Made by a program: the position numbers and the translations under genes. Positions 8,602 through 16,700 of a stretch of 64,000 nucleotides of DNA are shown piece by piece; position 1 is the stretch's first letter, and the number at the start of each line of letters is the position of its first letter. Below the pieces are notes generated by a model that was not told where the DNA came from, made no database searches, and saw only the letters and a program-made list of their open reading frames with translations. Origin of the DNA: Nocardioides litoris (GTDB lineage Bacteria > Actinomycetota > Actinomycetes > Propionibacteriales > Nocardioidaceae); contig NZ_VDMR01000010.1 in NCBI RefSeq assembly GCF_006346315.1, positions 62,001 to 126,000 on the forward strand, written 5' to 3'.

Positions 8602-10230
8602 ATGGACGCAGTGACCCACCCCCCGGCTCCCACCAACGAGCCGAACCTGACCTACGCGCCGGGCACCCCCGAACGGGACGCCCTGCTCGCGCAGATCGCC
8701 GAGCTCGAGAGCACCCAGCGCACGTTCCCCGCCGTCGTGGGCGGCGAGCGCCGCGAGGGCAGCGGCGCCGACGTCGCCGTGGTGCAGCCGCACGACCACC
8801 AGCACGTGCTCGGCACGCTCCGCAACGCCTCGACCGCCGACACCGAGGCCGCGATCGCGGCCGCCCGCGACGCCGCCCCCGACTGGCGCTCGCTGCCCTT
8901 CGACGAGCGGGCGGCGGTGCTGCTCAAGGCGGCCGACCTGCTGGCGGGCCCGTGGCGCCAGCGCCTCAACGCCGCCACCGTGCTGGGGCAGTCCAAGACG
9001 GCGTTCCAGGCCGAGATCGACGCCGCCTGCGAGCTCATCGACTTCTGGCGCTTCAACGTCCACTACGCCCGCCAGGTGCTGGCCGACCAGCCGATCGCCA
9101 ACAGCCCTGGCGTGTGGAACCGCACCGACCACCGCCCGCTCGAGGGCTTCGTCTACGCGATCACGCCGTTCAACTTCACCGCCATCGCGGGCAACCTGCC
9201 CACCGCTCCCGCGCTGATGGGCAACACGGTGCTGTGGAAGCCGAGCCCCACCCAGCAGCTCGCCGCGTCGCTGACGATGGAGCTGCTGGAGGAGGCCGGG
9301 ATGCCGCCCGGGGTGATCAACATGCTCCCCGGCGACGGCCTCGACGTCTCGCAGGTCGCGCTGGCCAGCCCTGACCTGGCCGGCATCCACTTCACCGGCT
9401 CCACGCCGACGTTCCAGCACCTGTGGCGCACGGTCGGCGACAACATCGCCTCCTACCGCTCCTACCCGCGCGTCGTCGGGGAGACCGGCGGCAAGGACTT
9501 CATCGTCGCCCACCCCTCCGCCGACCCCGACGTGCTGCGGGTGGCGATGATCCGCGGCGCGTTCGAGTTCCAGGGCCAGAAGTGCTCGGCCGCGTCCCGG
9601 GCCTACGTGCCGCGCAGCCTGTGGGCCAAGATCGGCGACCTGCTCGTGGCCGAGGTCGAGGCGCTCTCGATGGGCGACCCGACCGACCTGTCCCACTTCA
9701 TGGGCGCGGTCATCGACGGCCGCGCGTTCGCCAAGCACGAGGAGGCGATCGCCCGGGCGAGGTCGACCGACGGCCTCGAGGTCGTCGCCGGCGGCCAGAC
9801 CGACGACTCCCAGGGCTTCTTCGTGCGGCCGACGGTCGTGGTCGGCGGCGACCCGACCGACGAGGTGTTCACGACCGAGTACTTCGGCCCGATCCTCGCC
9901 GTCCACGTGTACGACGACGCCGACTTCGAGTCCGTCGTGCGCCAGATGGAGTCGATCGCGCCGTACGCGCTGACGGGCGCCGTGCTGGCCCGCGACCGCA
10001 AGGTCATCGCCTGGGCGAGCGAGGAGCTGCGCTTCGCGGCCGGCAACTTCTACGTCAACGACAAGCCGACCGGCGCAGTCGTGGGGCAGCAGCCCTTCGG
10101 CGGCGGCCGGGCCTCGGGCACCAACGACAAGGCCGGCGCCGCGGTCAACCTGCTGCGCTGGACCTCGCCGCGCTCGATCAAGGAGACGTTCGTCCCGCCG
10201 ACCGACCACCGCTACCCCTACATGGGCTGA
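8602..10230 (+). CDS. pruA: L-glutamate gamma-semialdehyde (1-pyrroline-5-carboxylate) dehydrogenase
   Basis: A 542-residue aldehyde dehydrogenase oxidising glutamate semialdehyde to glutamate with NAD+, the second step of proline catabolism. The PruA-specific N-terminal arm (NEPNLTYAPGTPERDAL) is clear. Catalytic residues are Glu294 (VGETGGKD) and Cys328 (FEFQGQKCSA). NFTAIAGNLP and GNTVLWKPS form the NAD-binding region, and the C-terminus ends in the typical PTDHRYPYMG. It is a stand-alone enzyme rather than a PutA fusion, and no proline dehydrogenase lies beside it. Confidence 0.95.
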   Translation: MDAVTHPPAPTNEPNLTYAPGTPERDALLAQIAELESTQRTFPAVVGGERREGSGADVAVVQPHDHQHVLGTLRNASTADTEAAIAAARDAAPDWRSLPFDERAAVLLKAADLLAGPWRQRLNAATVLGQSKTAFQAEIDAACELIDFWRFNVHYARQVLADQPIANSPGVWNRTDHRPLEGFVYAITPFNFTAIAGNLPTAPALMGNTVLWKPSPTQQLAASLTMELLEEAGMPPGVINMLPGDGLDVSQVALASPDLAGIHFTGSTPTFQHLWRTVGDNIASYRSYPRVVGETGGKDFIVAHPSADPDVLRVAMIRGAFEFQGQKCSAASRAYVPRSLWAKIGDLLVAEVEALSMGDPTDLSHFMGAVIDGRAFAKHEEAIARARSTDGLEVVAGGQTDDSQGFFVRPTVVVGGDPTDEVFTTEYFGPILAVHVYDDADFESVVRQMESIAPYALTGAVLARDRKVIAWASEELRFAAGNFYVNDKPTGAVVGQQPFGGGRASGTNDKAGAAVNLLRWTSPRSIKETFVPPTDHRYPYMG

Positions 10231-10257
10231 GCGGACGGTCCCCCCGCACAGCGCGAC

Positions 10258-10287
10258 GGCGCCCGACCAGGGACCTGGTCGGGCGCC
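10258..10287. terminator. bidirectional terminator hairpin between pruA and OYE
   Basis: A perfect 13-bp stem (GGCGCCCGACCAG/CTGGTCGGGCGCC) with a 4-base loop, in the gap between two convergent genes. No T-tract on either side, which is common in high-GC actinobacteria. Confidence 0.75.
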
Positions 10288-10306
10288 GCCGTCGTCGGTG
10301 GGTGGC

Positions 10307-11383
10307 TCAGTCGTCGAGCGCGGGGTAGTCGGTGTAGCCCTTCGCACCGGGGGTGTAGAAGGTGTCGGGGTCGGGCTCGTTGAGCTCGGCGCCGGTCTCC
10401 CAGCGGCGGGGCAGGTCGGGGTTGGCGATGAACAGCCGGCCCACGGCCACGGCGTCGCCGAGGTCGTCGTCGAGCAGCGCCTGGGCGCTCTCGCGGGTGG
10501 TCACGTCGCCGAAGCCGGTGTTGATGATGAAGGTGCCGCCGAACTCCTTGCGGATCCGGGTCACGGCCTCGCTGCGCGGGTCGGCCGACAGGACGCTGAC
10601 GTAGGCCAGGCCGAGCGGGGCGATCGCGGCCGAGAGGGCGGCGTACGTCGCCTCGACGTCGGCCGGGTCGTCCTCGGTGCAGCCCTGGATGTTGTGCGCG
10701 GGGGAGAGGCGGATGCCCACCCGGTCGGCGCCGATCGCGTCGACCACGGCGCGGACGACCTCGATGCCGAAGCGGGCCCGGTTCTCCGGCGACCCGCCGT
10801 ACTCGTCGGTGCGCTCGTTGGAGCCCGGGGCGAGGAACTGGTGGATGAGGTAGCCGTTGGCGCCGTGCACCTCGACGCCGTCCAGGCCGGCCTCGATCGC
10901 GTTGCGGGCGGCCTGGGCGAACTCCTCGACGACCCCGGCGATCTCGGAGGTCTCCAGCGCGCGCGGCGCCGGGTGCTCCTTCATGCCGCCCTTGGTGAAC
11001 ATCTCGCCCGGCGCGGCCAGCGCGCTCGGGGCGACGGCCTCGAGGCCGTCCTTGTTGTCGGGGTGGGACACGCGTCCGACGTGCATGAGCTGGGCCACGA
11101 TCCGGCCGCCGCGCTCGTGCACGGCGTCGGCGACGCGGCGCCAGCCCTCGACCTGCTCGGGGGAGTGGAGGCCCGGGGTGTTGGTGTAGCCCTTGCCCAC
11201 CGCGCTGGGCTGGGTGCCCTCGGTGATGATGAGGCCGGCCGTGGCGCGCTGGCGGTAGTACTCCACCGCGAGGTCGCCGGGCACGCCGGCGTCGTCGGCG
11301 CGGCTGCGGGTCAGCGGGGCCATCACGATGCGGTTGGGCAGCGTCCAGGCGCCGGCGGTCAGGGGCTCGAACAGGTCAGGCAC
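10307..11383 (-). CDS. Old Yellow Enzyme family ene-reductase (NemA/alkene reductase type)
   Basis: A 358-residue FMN-dependent TIM-barrel enzyme that reduces activated C=C bonds with NAD(P)H. Family marks include IVMAPLTRSRADD at the N-terminus, LIITEGTQPS, QLMHVGR, the substrate-binding HGANGYLIHQFL, NERTDEYGGS, and the FMN phosphate loop FIINTGFG with VAVGRLFIANPDL. Length and motif order match NemA/XenA-type reductases. A divergent small membrane protein gene starts about 110 bases away across a possible operator. The natural substrate cannot be read from sequence. Confidence 0.9.
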   Translation of the reverse strand: MPDLFEPLTAGAWTLPNRIVMAPLTRSRADDAGVPGDLAVEYYRQRATAGLIITEGTQPSAVGKGYTNTPGLHSPEQVEGWRRVADAVHERGGRIVAQLMHVGRVSHPDNKDGLEAVAPSALAAPGEMFTKGGMKEHPAPRALETSEIAGVVEEFAQAARNAIEAGLDGVEVHGANGYLIHQFLAPGSNERTDEYGGSPENRARFGIEVVRAVVDAIGADRVGIRLSPAHNIQGCTEDDPADVEATYAALSAAIAPLGLAYVSVLSADPRSEAVTRIRKEFGGTFIINTGFGDVTTRESAQALLDDDLGDAVAVGRLFIANPDLPRRWETGAELNEPDPDTFYTPGAKGYTDYPALDD

Positions 11384-11451
11384 GGGCCGTCTCCTCGTCT
11401 CGGGGGCAGATGTGACGAAGGGAGAACCCGGGCACGGGTCCCCGGTGTTCC

Positions 11452-11465
11452 GTGAGTCATCTCAC
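11452..11465. promoter_or_regulatory. palindromic operator candidate between OYE and a small membrane gene
   Basis: GTGAG-TCAT-CTCAC lies between the two divergent genes. A CACAAT -10-like element (11470-11475) and a GGGAGGG ribosome site follow it toward the rightward gene. No adjacent regulator gene explains it. Confidence 0.35.
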
Positions 11466-11494
11466 CGGCGCACAATCGGGAGGGTGATGACGCC

Positions 11495-11707
11495 ATGACC
11501 CCGATGCACCTCGGGCCGATGCACCCGATCGAGCAGGTGCTGACCCTCGTGCTGGCGTTCGGGCCGTTCCTCGTGCTCGGCGCCGTGGTGTGGTGGCGCC
11601 GCCGGGTCGAGGACGCCGAGGACGCCGCCGCCGCGCGGGCCGCGGGCGGGGAGGGCGCGGAGGCCGAGGCGGACGCCCCGGCCGAGGGCCGTCAGGCCGA
11701 GAGGTAG
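11495..11707 (+). CDS. small single-span membrane protein
   Basis: Seventy residues: a short N-terminus, one membrane segment (about 14-33, VLTLVLAFGPFLVLGAVVWW), a WRRR stop-transfer motif, then an acidic Ala/Glu-rich tail. A GGGAGGG ribosome site sits upstream. Its last 16 bases overlap the convergent DUF2505-like gene. No family recognised. Confidence 0.6.
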   Translation: MTPMHLGPMHPIEQVLTLVLAFGPFLVLGAVVWWRRRVEDAEDAAAARAAGGEGAEAEADAPAEGRQAER

Positions 11708-12174
11708 TCCCGGCCGACCTTGTACTCGGCCTTGAGGGCCTTGAGCAGCAGGTCGCCGATCAGGCTCTCCAGCTTGCCGCTGACGATCGGGATCTTGACC
11801 TTGACGGTCAGCTCGACGACCTCGAGCGTGCCGGCGTCGGTGGGGGTGAGGACCGCGGTGCCGGTCATCTCGCCGGGCTTGCCCGGGATGGTCACCGTGA
11901 CGTCGCCGTGGGTCGGGCTGCTCCAGGACTCGCGCTGGACGATGTTGGTCTCGTCGCCCACGATCTTCTTGGCGAACGACGGCACGCCGGCCGTCGGCTG
12001 GACCTGGTCGACGGTGACCTCCTTGGTCTCGCCGTCGACGTCGATGGTCACCTCGACCTTCGTCACGCCCTGGTAGGCGCACACGTCCTCGCGGAACTTC
12101 GGGTCGGCCAGCATGGCCGCCACCCGCTCCACCGGGGCGTCGTAGGCCATCTCGTAGCGGATCGTCTTCGCCAT
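11692..12174 (-). CDS. DUF2505-like protein (second copy of a tandem pair)
   Basis: 160 residues. The sequence MAYDAPVERVAAMLADPKFRE and the later SFAKKIVGDETNIVQRESW, VTIPGKPGEM and LESLIGDLLLKALKAEY recall polyketide-cyclase/START-like folds in the actinobacterial DUF2505 family, which may bind a hydrophobic ligand. It is clearly paralogous to the upstream gene (shared AYDAP, MLADPxFRE and AKKIxGD blocks). Its ATG overlaps that gene's stop by one base (TGATG). Function unknown. Confidence 0.8.
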   Translation of the reverse strand: MAKTIRYEMAYDAPVERVAAMLADPKFREDVCAYQGVTKVEVTIDVDGETKEVTVDQVQPTAGVPSFAKKIVGDETNIVQRESWSSPTHGDVTVTIPGKPGEMTGTAVLTPTDAGTLEVVELTVKVKIPIVSGKLESLIGDLLLKALKAEYKVGRDYLSA

Positions 12175-12668
12175 CAGTGCTCTCCTGCCAGCCAGGCGGC
12201 GCCGACCGTGTGCTCGACGTCCAGCCCGGCCTTGACGTTGTCGGCCATCAGCTGCTCCAGCTTGCCGCCCACGAGCGGCACCCGGACCTTGATCTGCAGC
12301 TCCACCACGTGGGTGGTGCCGCCAGGGGAGGAGGCTAGCGCCACGGTCCCCCGCGCCGAGGTCGGCTTGCCGGGCGCGACGATCTCGAGGGTGCCGCCGG
12401 TGCGCGAGGACCAGGCCTCGACGACCGTGACCTGCGTGGTGTCGCCGGCGATCTTCTTGGCGATGGCGGGCAGCCCGGCGGTGTCCTGCACCTGCTCGAC
12501 CTCGAGGTCGAACCCCTCGGCGGCGTCGGCGCCCCGCGGGGCCAGGCGCACGTCGGCGGAGACGACGCCCTGCGCGGCGCAGACCTTCTCCCGGAACGCC
12601 GGGTCGGCCAGCATCGCGTAGACCTCGTCGGGCGGCGCGTCGTACGCGAGCTCGTGGCGGAACTCCAT
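12174..12668 (-). CDS. DUF2505-like protein (first copy of a tandem pair)
   Basis: 164 residues with the same START/cyclase-like pattern as its neighbour: ELAYDAPPDEVYAMLADPAF, AIAKKIAGDTTQVTVVEAW, and a C-terminal helix LEQLMADNVKAGL. The ATG at 12668 lies 51 bases from the divergent tryptophan dioxygenase start. The two DUF2505-like genes form a coupled operon that probably arose by tandem duplication. Confidence 0.8.
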   Translation of the reverse strand: MEFRHELAYDAPPDEVYAMLADPAFREKVCAAQGVVSADVRLAPRGADAAEGFDLEVEQVQDTAGLPAIAKKIAGDTTQVTVVEAWSSRTGGTLEIVAPGKPTSARGTVALASSPGGTTHVVELQIKVRVPLVGGKLEQLMADNVKAGLDVEHTVGAAWLAGEH

Positions 12669-12719
12669 GCGCGCATCATGCCGCCCGGGCGGCCCGCGCG
12701 GGTGTGCTTGGGTGACGGT

Positions 12720-13535
12720 GTGACCGAGACCCCGTCCGCGCCGCCCGACGAGCGGTTCGTCTCCTTCGGCGAGCAGGGCGCGCAGCTGACCTACGGCAGC
12801 TACCTGCGGCTGCCGACGCTGCTCGACGCCCAGCACCTCGAGTCCGACCCGCCGGCCCACGACGAGCTGCTGTTCATCACCATCCACCAGGTCTACGAGC
12901 TGTGGTTCAAGCAGCTGCTGCACGAGGTCACCGCCGCCCGGGAGGCGATGACGGGCGGCGAGCTGTGGTGGGCCCAGCACCTGCTGGCGCGCGTCCACGT
13001 CATCGAGCGCACGCTGGTGCAGCAGGTCGACGTGCTGGAGACGATGACGCCGCAGGACTTCCTGGAGTTCCGGCAGCGGCTGGCGCCGGCGAGCGGGTTC
13101 CAGAGCGTCCAGTTCCGCGAGCTGGAGTTCCTCTCCGGGGCCAAGGACCCCGCCTACCTCGACCGCTTCCGCGGCCTGACCGACACCGAGCAGCAGCGGC
13201 TGCGGCGACGCCTCGACGAGCCCACGCTGTGGGACGCCTTCCTCGACGTCCTGCGCGCCCACGACCTGCCCGCCGGCACCGACGCCGAGGTCGTCGAGTC
13301 GGTGCGCACCACCGCCCACGACCGGTCGTCGTACGCCGCGGTCTGGGCGCTCGCCGAGGCGCTGCTGCAGCATGACGAGCTCGCCGCGAGCTGGCGCGCG
13401 CGGCACGTCGTGATGGTCGAGCGGATGATCGGGGGCAAGTCCGGCACCGGCGGCTCCAGCGGCTCGGCCTACCTGCGCGGGCGGCTGGCCCTGCAGTACT
13501 ACCCCCTGCTCTGGGACGTGCGCAGCCGCCTGTGA
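12720..13535 (+). CDS. kynA: tryptophan 2,3-dioxygenase
   Basis: A 271-residue haem enzyme that opens the indole ring of L-tryptophan, giving N-formylkynurenine. Recognised from LTYGSYLRLPTLLDAQ, FITIHQVYELWFKQLLHE (distal-side His), ETMTPQDFLEFR, SGFQSVQFRELEF, RHVVMVERMIGGKSGTGGS (proximal His and substrate loop) and the Tyr-rich C-terminus. GTG 12720 is chosen by the length of the family N-terminus; no strong ribosome site is seen and GTG 12705 is possible. Kynureninase and formamidase genes are not in the window. Confidence 0.93.
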   Translation: MTETPSAPPDERFVSFGEQGAQLTYGSYLRLPTLLDAQHLESDPPAHDELLFITIHQVYELWFKQLLHEVTAAREAMTGGELWWAQHLLARVHVIERTLVQQVDVLETMTPQDFLEFRQRLAPASGFQSVQFRELEFLSGAKDPAYLDRFRGLTDTEQQRLRRRLDEPTLWDAFLDVLRAHDLPAGTDAEVVESVRTTAHDRSSYAAVWALAEALLQHDELAASWRARHVVMVERMIGGKSGTGGSSGSAYLRGRLALQYYPLLWDVRSRL

Positions 13536-13580
13536 CGCTCGCACGTGCCCGGACCGCCCGGACCGGTGCGTCGGCTGGGG

Positions 13581-13684
13581 TGGCTTCGAGGCTCGTCGCT
13601 GGCGCTCCTCACACCTCTGCCAGCGGGGTGGGCCAGCGGGGCGGAGCCGGTGGCTGAGGTGCGAGCGGAGCGGGCCTCGCAGCC
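13581..13684. repeat. dispersed repeat, inverted pair (family TTCGAGGCTCGTCGC)
   Basis: The 42-base unit at 13581-13622 recurs, reverse-complemented with three differences, at 24068-24108. A second, more diverged copy in inverted orientation lies at 13651-13684, so the two can form a hairpin. It sits between kynA and the gdh promoter. No coding capacity. Confidence 0.75.
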
Positions 13685-13690
13685 TCCGGA

Positions 13691-13720
13691 CCACAGCGGA
13701 CCACAGCGGACCACAGCGGA
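13691..13720. repeat. 10-bp tandem repeat, three units
   Basis: Three exact copies of CCACAGCGGA directly beside the dispersed repeat and about 30 bases upstream of the gdh -35 element. Possibly polymorphic between strains. Confidence 0.85.
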
Positions 13721-13752
13721 CGGCGAGGTGACCGGCGGGTGGCGGCCCCCAG

Positions 13753-13781
13753 TTGTCGCTGTCGGTGCGTCCCCCTAGCGT
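13753..13781 (+). promoter_or_regulatory. promoter of NAD-glutamate dehydrogenase, leaderless
   Basis: TTGTCG (13753-13758), a 17-base spacer and TAGCGT (13776-13781) match the housekeeping sigma consensus. The predicted transcription start falls at the GTG start codon (13789), which predicts a leaderless mRNA. Confidence 0.6.
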
Positions 13782-13788
13782 GAGCAGG

Positions 13789-16700
13789 GTGTCAACGGCG
13801 ACGCACGAATCCGACAAGGCCGACCTGATCGGCAAGGCAGCAGCGCTGGCCCAGCAGGGCCGCGGGAGCGGGGGACCGCCGCACGAGCAGGTGGGGGAGC
13901 TGCTGCGGGCCTACTACCGCCACGTGGCCCCCGAGGACCTCCTCGAGCGCTCCGACGCCGACGTCTACGGCGGCCTCGCCTCGCACTACAAGCTGGCCGC
14001 CCAGCGGCCCCAGGGCACCGCGCAGGTCCGGGTCTCCACCCCGACGCCGGGCGAGCACGGCTGGAGCGCGGGCGGGCACACGGTCGTCGAGGTCGTCGTC
14101 GACGACATGCCCTTCCTGGTCGACAGCCTGACGATGGAGCTGGGCCGTCAGCTGCGCGACGTCCACCTGGTCGTGCACCCCTCCTTCGACGTCGTCCGCG
14201 ACGTCGCCGGCGAGCTCAAGTCGCTGGCGCCCGTGGCCGACGGCGCGTCGCCGCCGGAGGGTGAGGCGGTCCGGGAGTCCTGGATGCACGTCGAGGTCGA
14301 CCGCCTGCGGGAGGGCGACGACCCGGCCGCGATCGTCGACGACGTGCAGCGGGTGCTGCGCGACGTCCGCGAGGCCGTCGAGGACTGGGACAAGATGACC
14401 GAGCGGGTCCGCGAGATCGTCGACGGGCTCACCACCGACCCGCCGCCGCTCGACGAGGCCGAGCTGCGCCAGTCGGGCGAGCTGCTGACCTGGCTGGCCG
14501 ACGGGCACTTCACCTTCCTCGGCTACCGCGAGTACACCCTCGAGCAGGCCTCCTTCGACGGTGTCGACGACGACGTCCTGCGCGCGGTGCCCGGCACGGG
14601 CCTGGGCATCCTGCGCTCCGACCAGCCGATGTCGGCCTCGTTCGGGCGGCTGCCCGGGCCGGTCAAGGCGCGGGCCCGCGACAAGACCCTGCTGGTGCTG
14701 GCCAAGGCCAACTCGCGCGCCACCGTGCACCGTCCGGCCTACCTCGACTACGTCGGCGTCAAGACGTTCGGCGCCGGCGGCGAGGTGACCGGCGAGCGCC
14801 GCTTCCTCGGCCTGTTCTCCAGCGCCGCCTACACCGAGTCGCTGCTGCGCATCCCGCTCGTGCGCGAGAAGGTCGCCACGGTGCTGCAGCGCAGTGGGTT
14901 CGACCCCCAGAGCCACGCCGGCAAGGCGCTGCTCGACACCCTCGAGACCTATCCGCGCGACGACCTCTTCCACACGCCCGTCGAGGAGCTCGGGCCGCTG
15001 GCCGAGGCTGCGATGCAGGCCCGCGAGCGGCGCACGCTGCGCATGTTCGTGCGCCACGACACCTACGGCCGCTACTCCTCGGTCCTCGTCTACCTGCCCC
15101 GCGACCGCTACAACACCGGCGTCCGCGAGAAGTTCGTGGCGATCCTGCGCGACCGCTTCGGGGCCGACAACGTCGAGTTCAACGTCCGCATCAACGAGTC
15201 CACCACCGCGCGGGTGCACTTCGTGGTGCACCAGCCGGTCGGCGTACCGATCCCCGACGTCGACCACTCCGACCTCGAGCGGCGGCTGGCCGAGGCGTCG
15301 CGGTCCTGGCGCGACGACTTCACCTCCGCCGTCGTCGCCGAGTACGGCGAGGAGGTCGGCTCGATCCTCGGTCGGCGCTACCTCGACTCGTTCCCCGAGG
15401 CCTACAAGGAGGACTTCTCCCCGCGGGTCGCCTCCATCGACCTCGGCCGCCTCGAGGGCATCGAGGGCGACGAGGGCCTCGACCACGCGCTCTACGAGGA
15501 GATCGACGCCGGCCGCGGCGAGGCCCGGCTCAAGCTCTACCGCATCGGCCCGCAGCTCTCGCTGAGCCAGGTGCTGCCCGCCCTGGGCTCGATGGGCGTC
15601 GAGGTCGTCGACGAGCGGCCCTACACATTGACCGGGCTCGAGCGGCCCTCCCACGTCTACGAGTTCGGTCTCCGGTACGCCGGCGAGCTGCCCGACCGGG
15701 CCCGCGAGCTGTTCCAGGACGCGATCCGCGCGGTGTGGGACGGCTTCACCGAGATCGACGGCTTCAACGCGCTGGTGCTCGGGGCGCGCCTCGACTGGCG
15801 GCAGGCGGTGGTGCTGCGGGCCTACGCGAAGTACATGAAGCAGGGCGGCTCGCCGTTCGCGCTCGACTACATCGAGGGCGCGCTGGCGGGCAACGTCGAC
15901 ATCACCCGGCTGCTGGTCGAGCTGTTCGAGACCCGCTTCGACCCCGACCGCCACGCCGAGACCGACCCGGGCCGGGCGGAGCGGGAGGAGGCCGAGGCCG
16001 GCGTCGAGCGGCGCATCCTGTCCGCGCTCGACGACGTGGTCAGCCTCGACCACGACCGCATCCTGCGCTCCTACCTCACCCACGTGAAGGCCACGCTGCG
16101 CACCAACTACTTCCAGCTCGACCAGGCGGGCCGCCCGCACGCCTACATGTCGCTGAAGATGGAGCCCTCGGCGATCCCCGAGCTGCCCGAGCCGCGGCCG
16201 CGGTTCGAGATCTTCGTGCACTCCCCGCGGGTCGAGGGCGTCCACCTGCGCTTCGGCGCGGTCGCCCGCGGTGGCCTGCGGTGGAGCGACCGGCGCGACG
16301 ACTTCCGCACCGAGGTGCTGGGCCTGGTCAAGGCGCAGATGGTCAAGAACACCGTGATCGTGCCGGTGGGCGCCAAGGGCGGGTTCTTCGCCAAGCAGCT
16401 GCCCGACGCCGGCGCCGACCGCGACGCCTGGCTGGCCGAGGGGGTGGCGGCGTACAAGACGTTCATCTCGGGCCTGCTCGACGTCACCGACAACCTCGTC
16501 GACGGCGCGACGGTGCCGCCCGAGCGCGTGGTGCGCCACGACGGCGACGACTCCTACCTCGTCGTGGCCGCCGACAAGGGCACCGCGACGTTCAGCGACA
16601 TCGCCAACGGCGTGGCCCACGACTACGGCTTCTGGCTCGGCGACGCGTTCGCCAGCGGCGGGTCGGTCGGCTACGACCACAAGGCGATGGGCATCACCGC

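Noticed and set aside
10258..10287. Regulatory palindrome
   Set aside because: Located between convergent gene ends with a perfect long stem, so a terminator is the simpler reading.
13691..13720. CRISPR-like repeats
   Set aside because: Units are 10 bases without spacers, and no cas genes are in the window.
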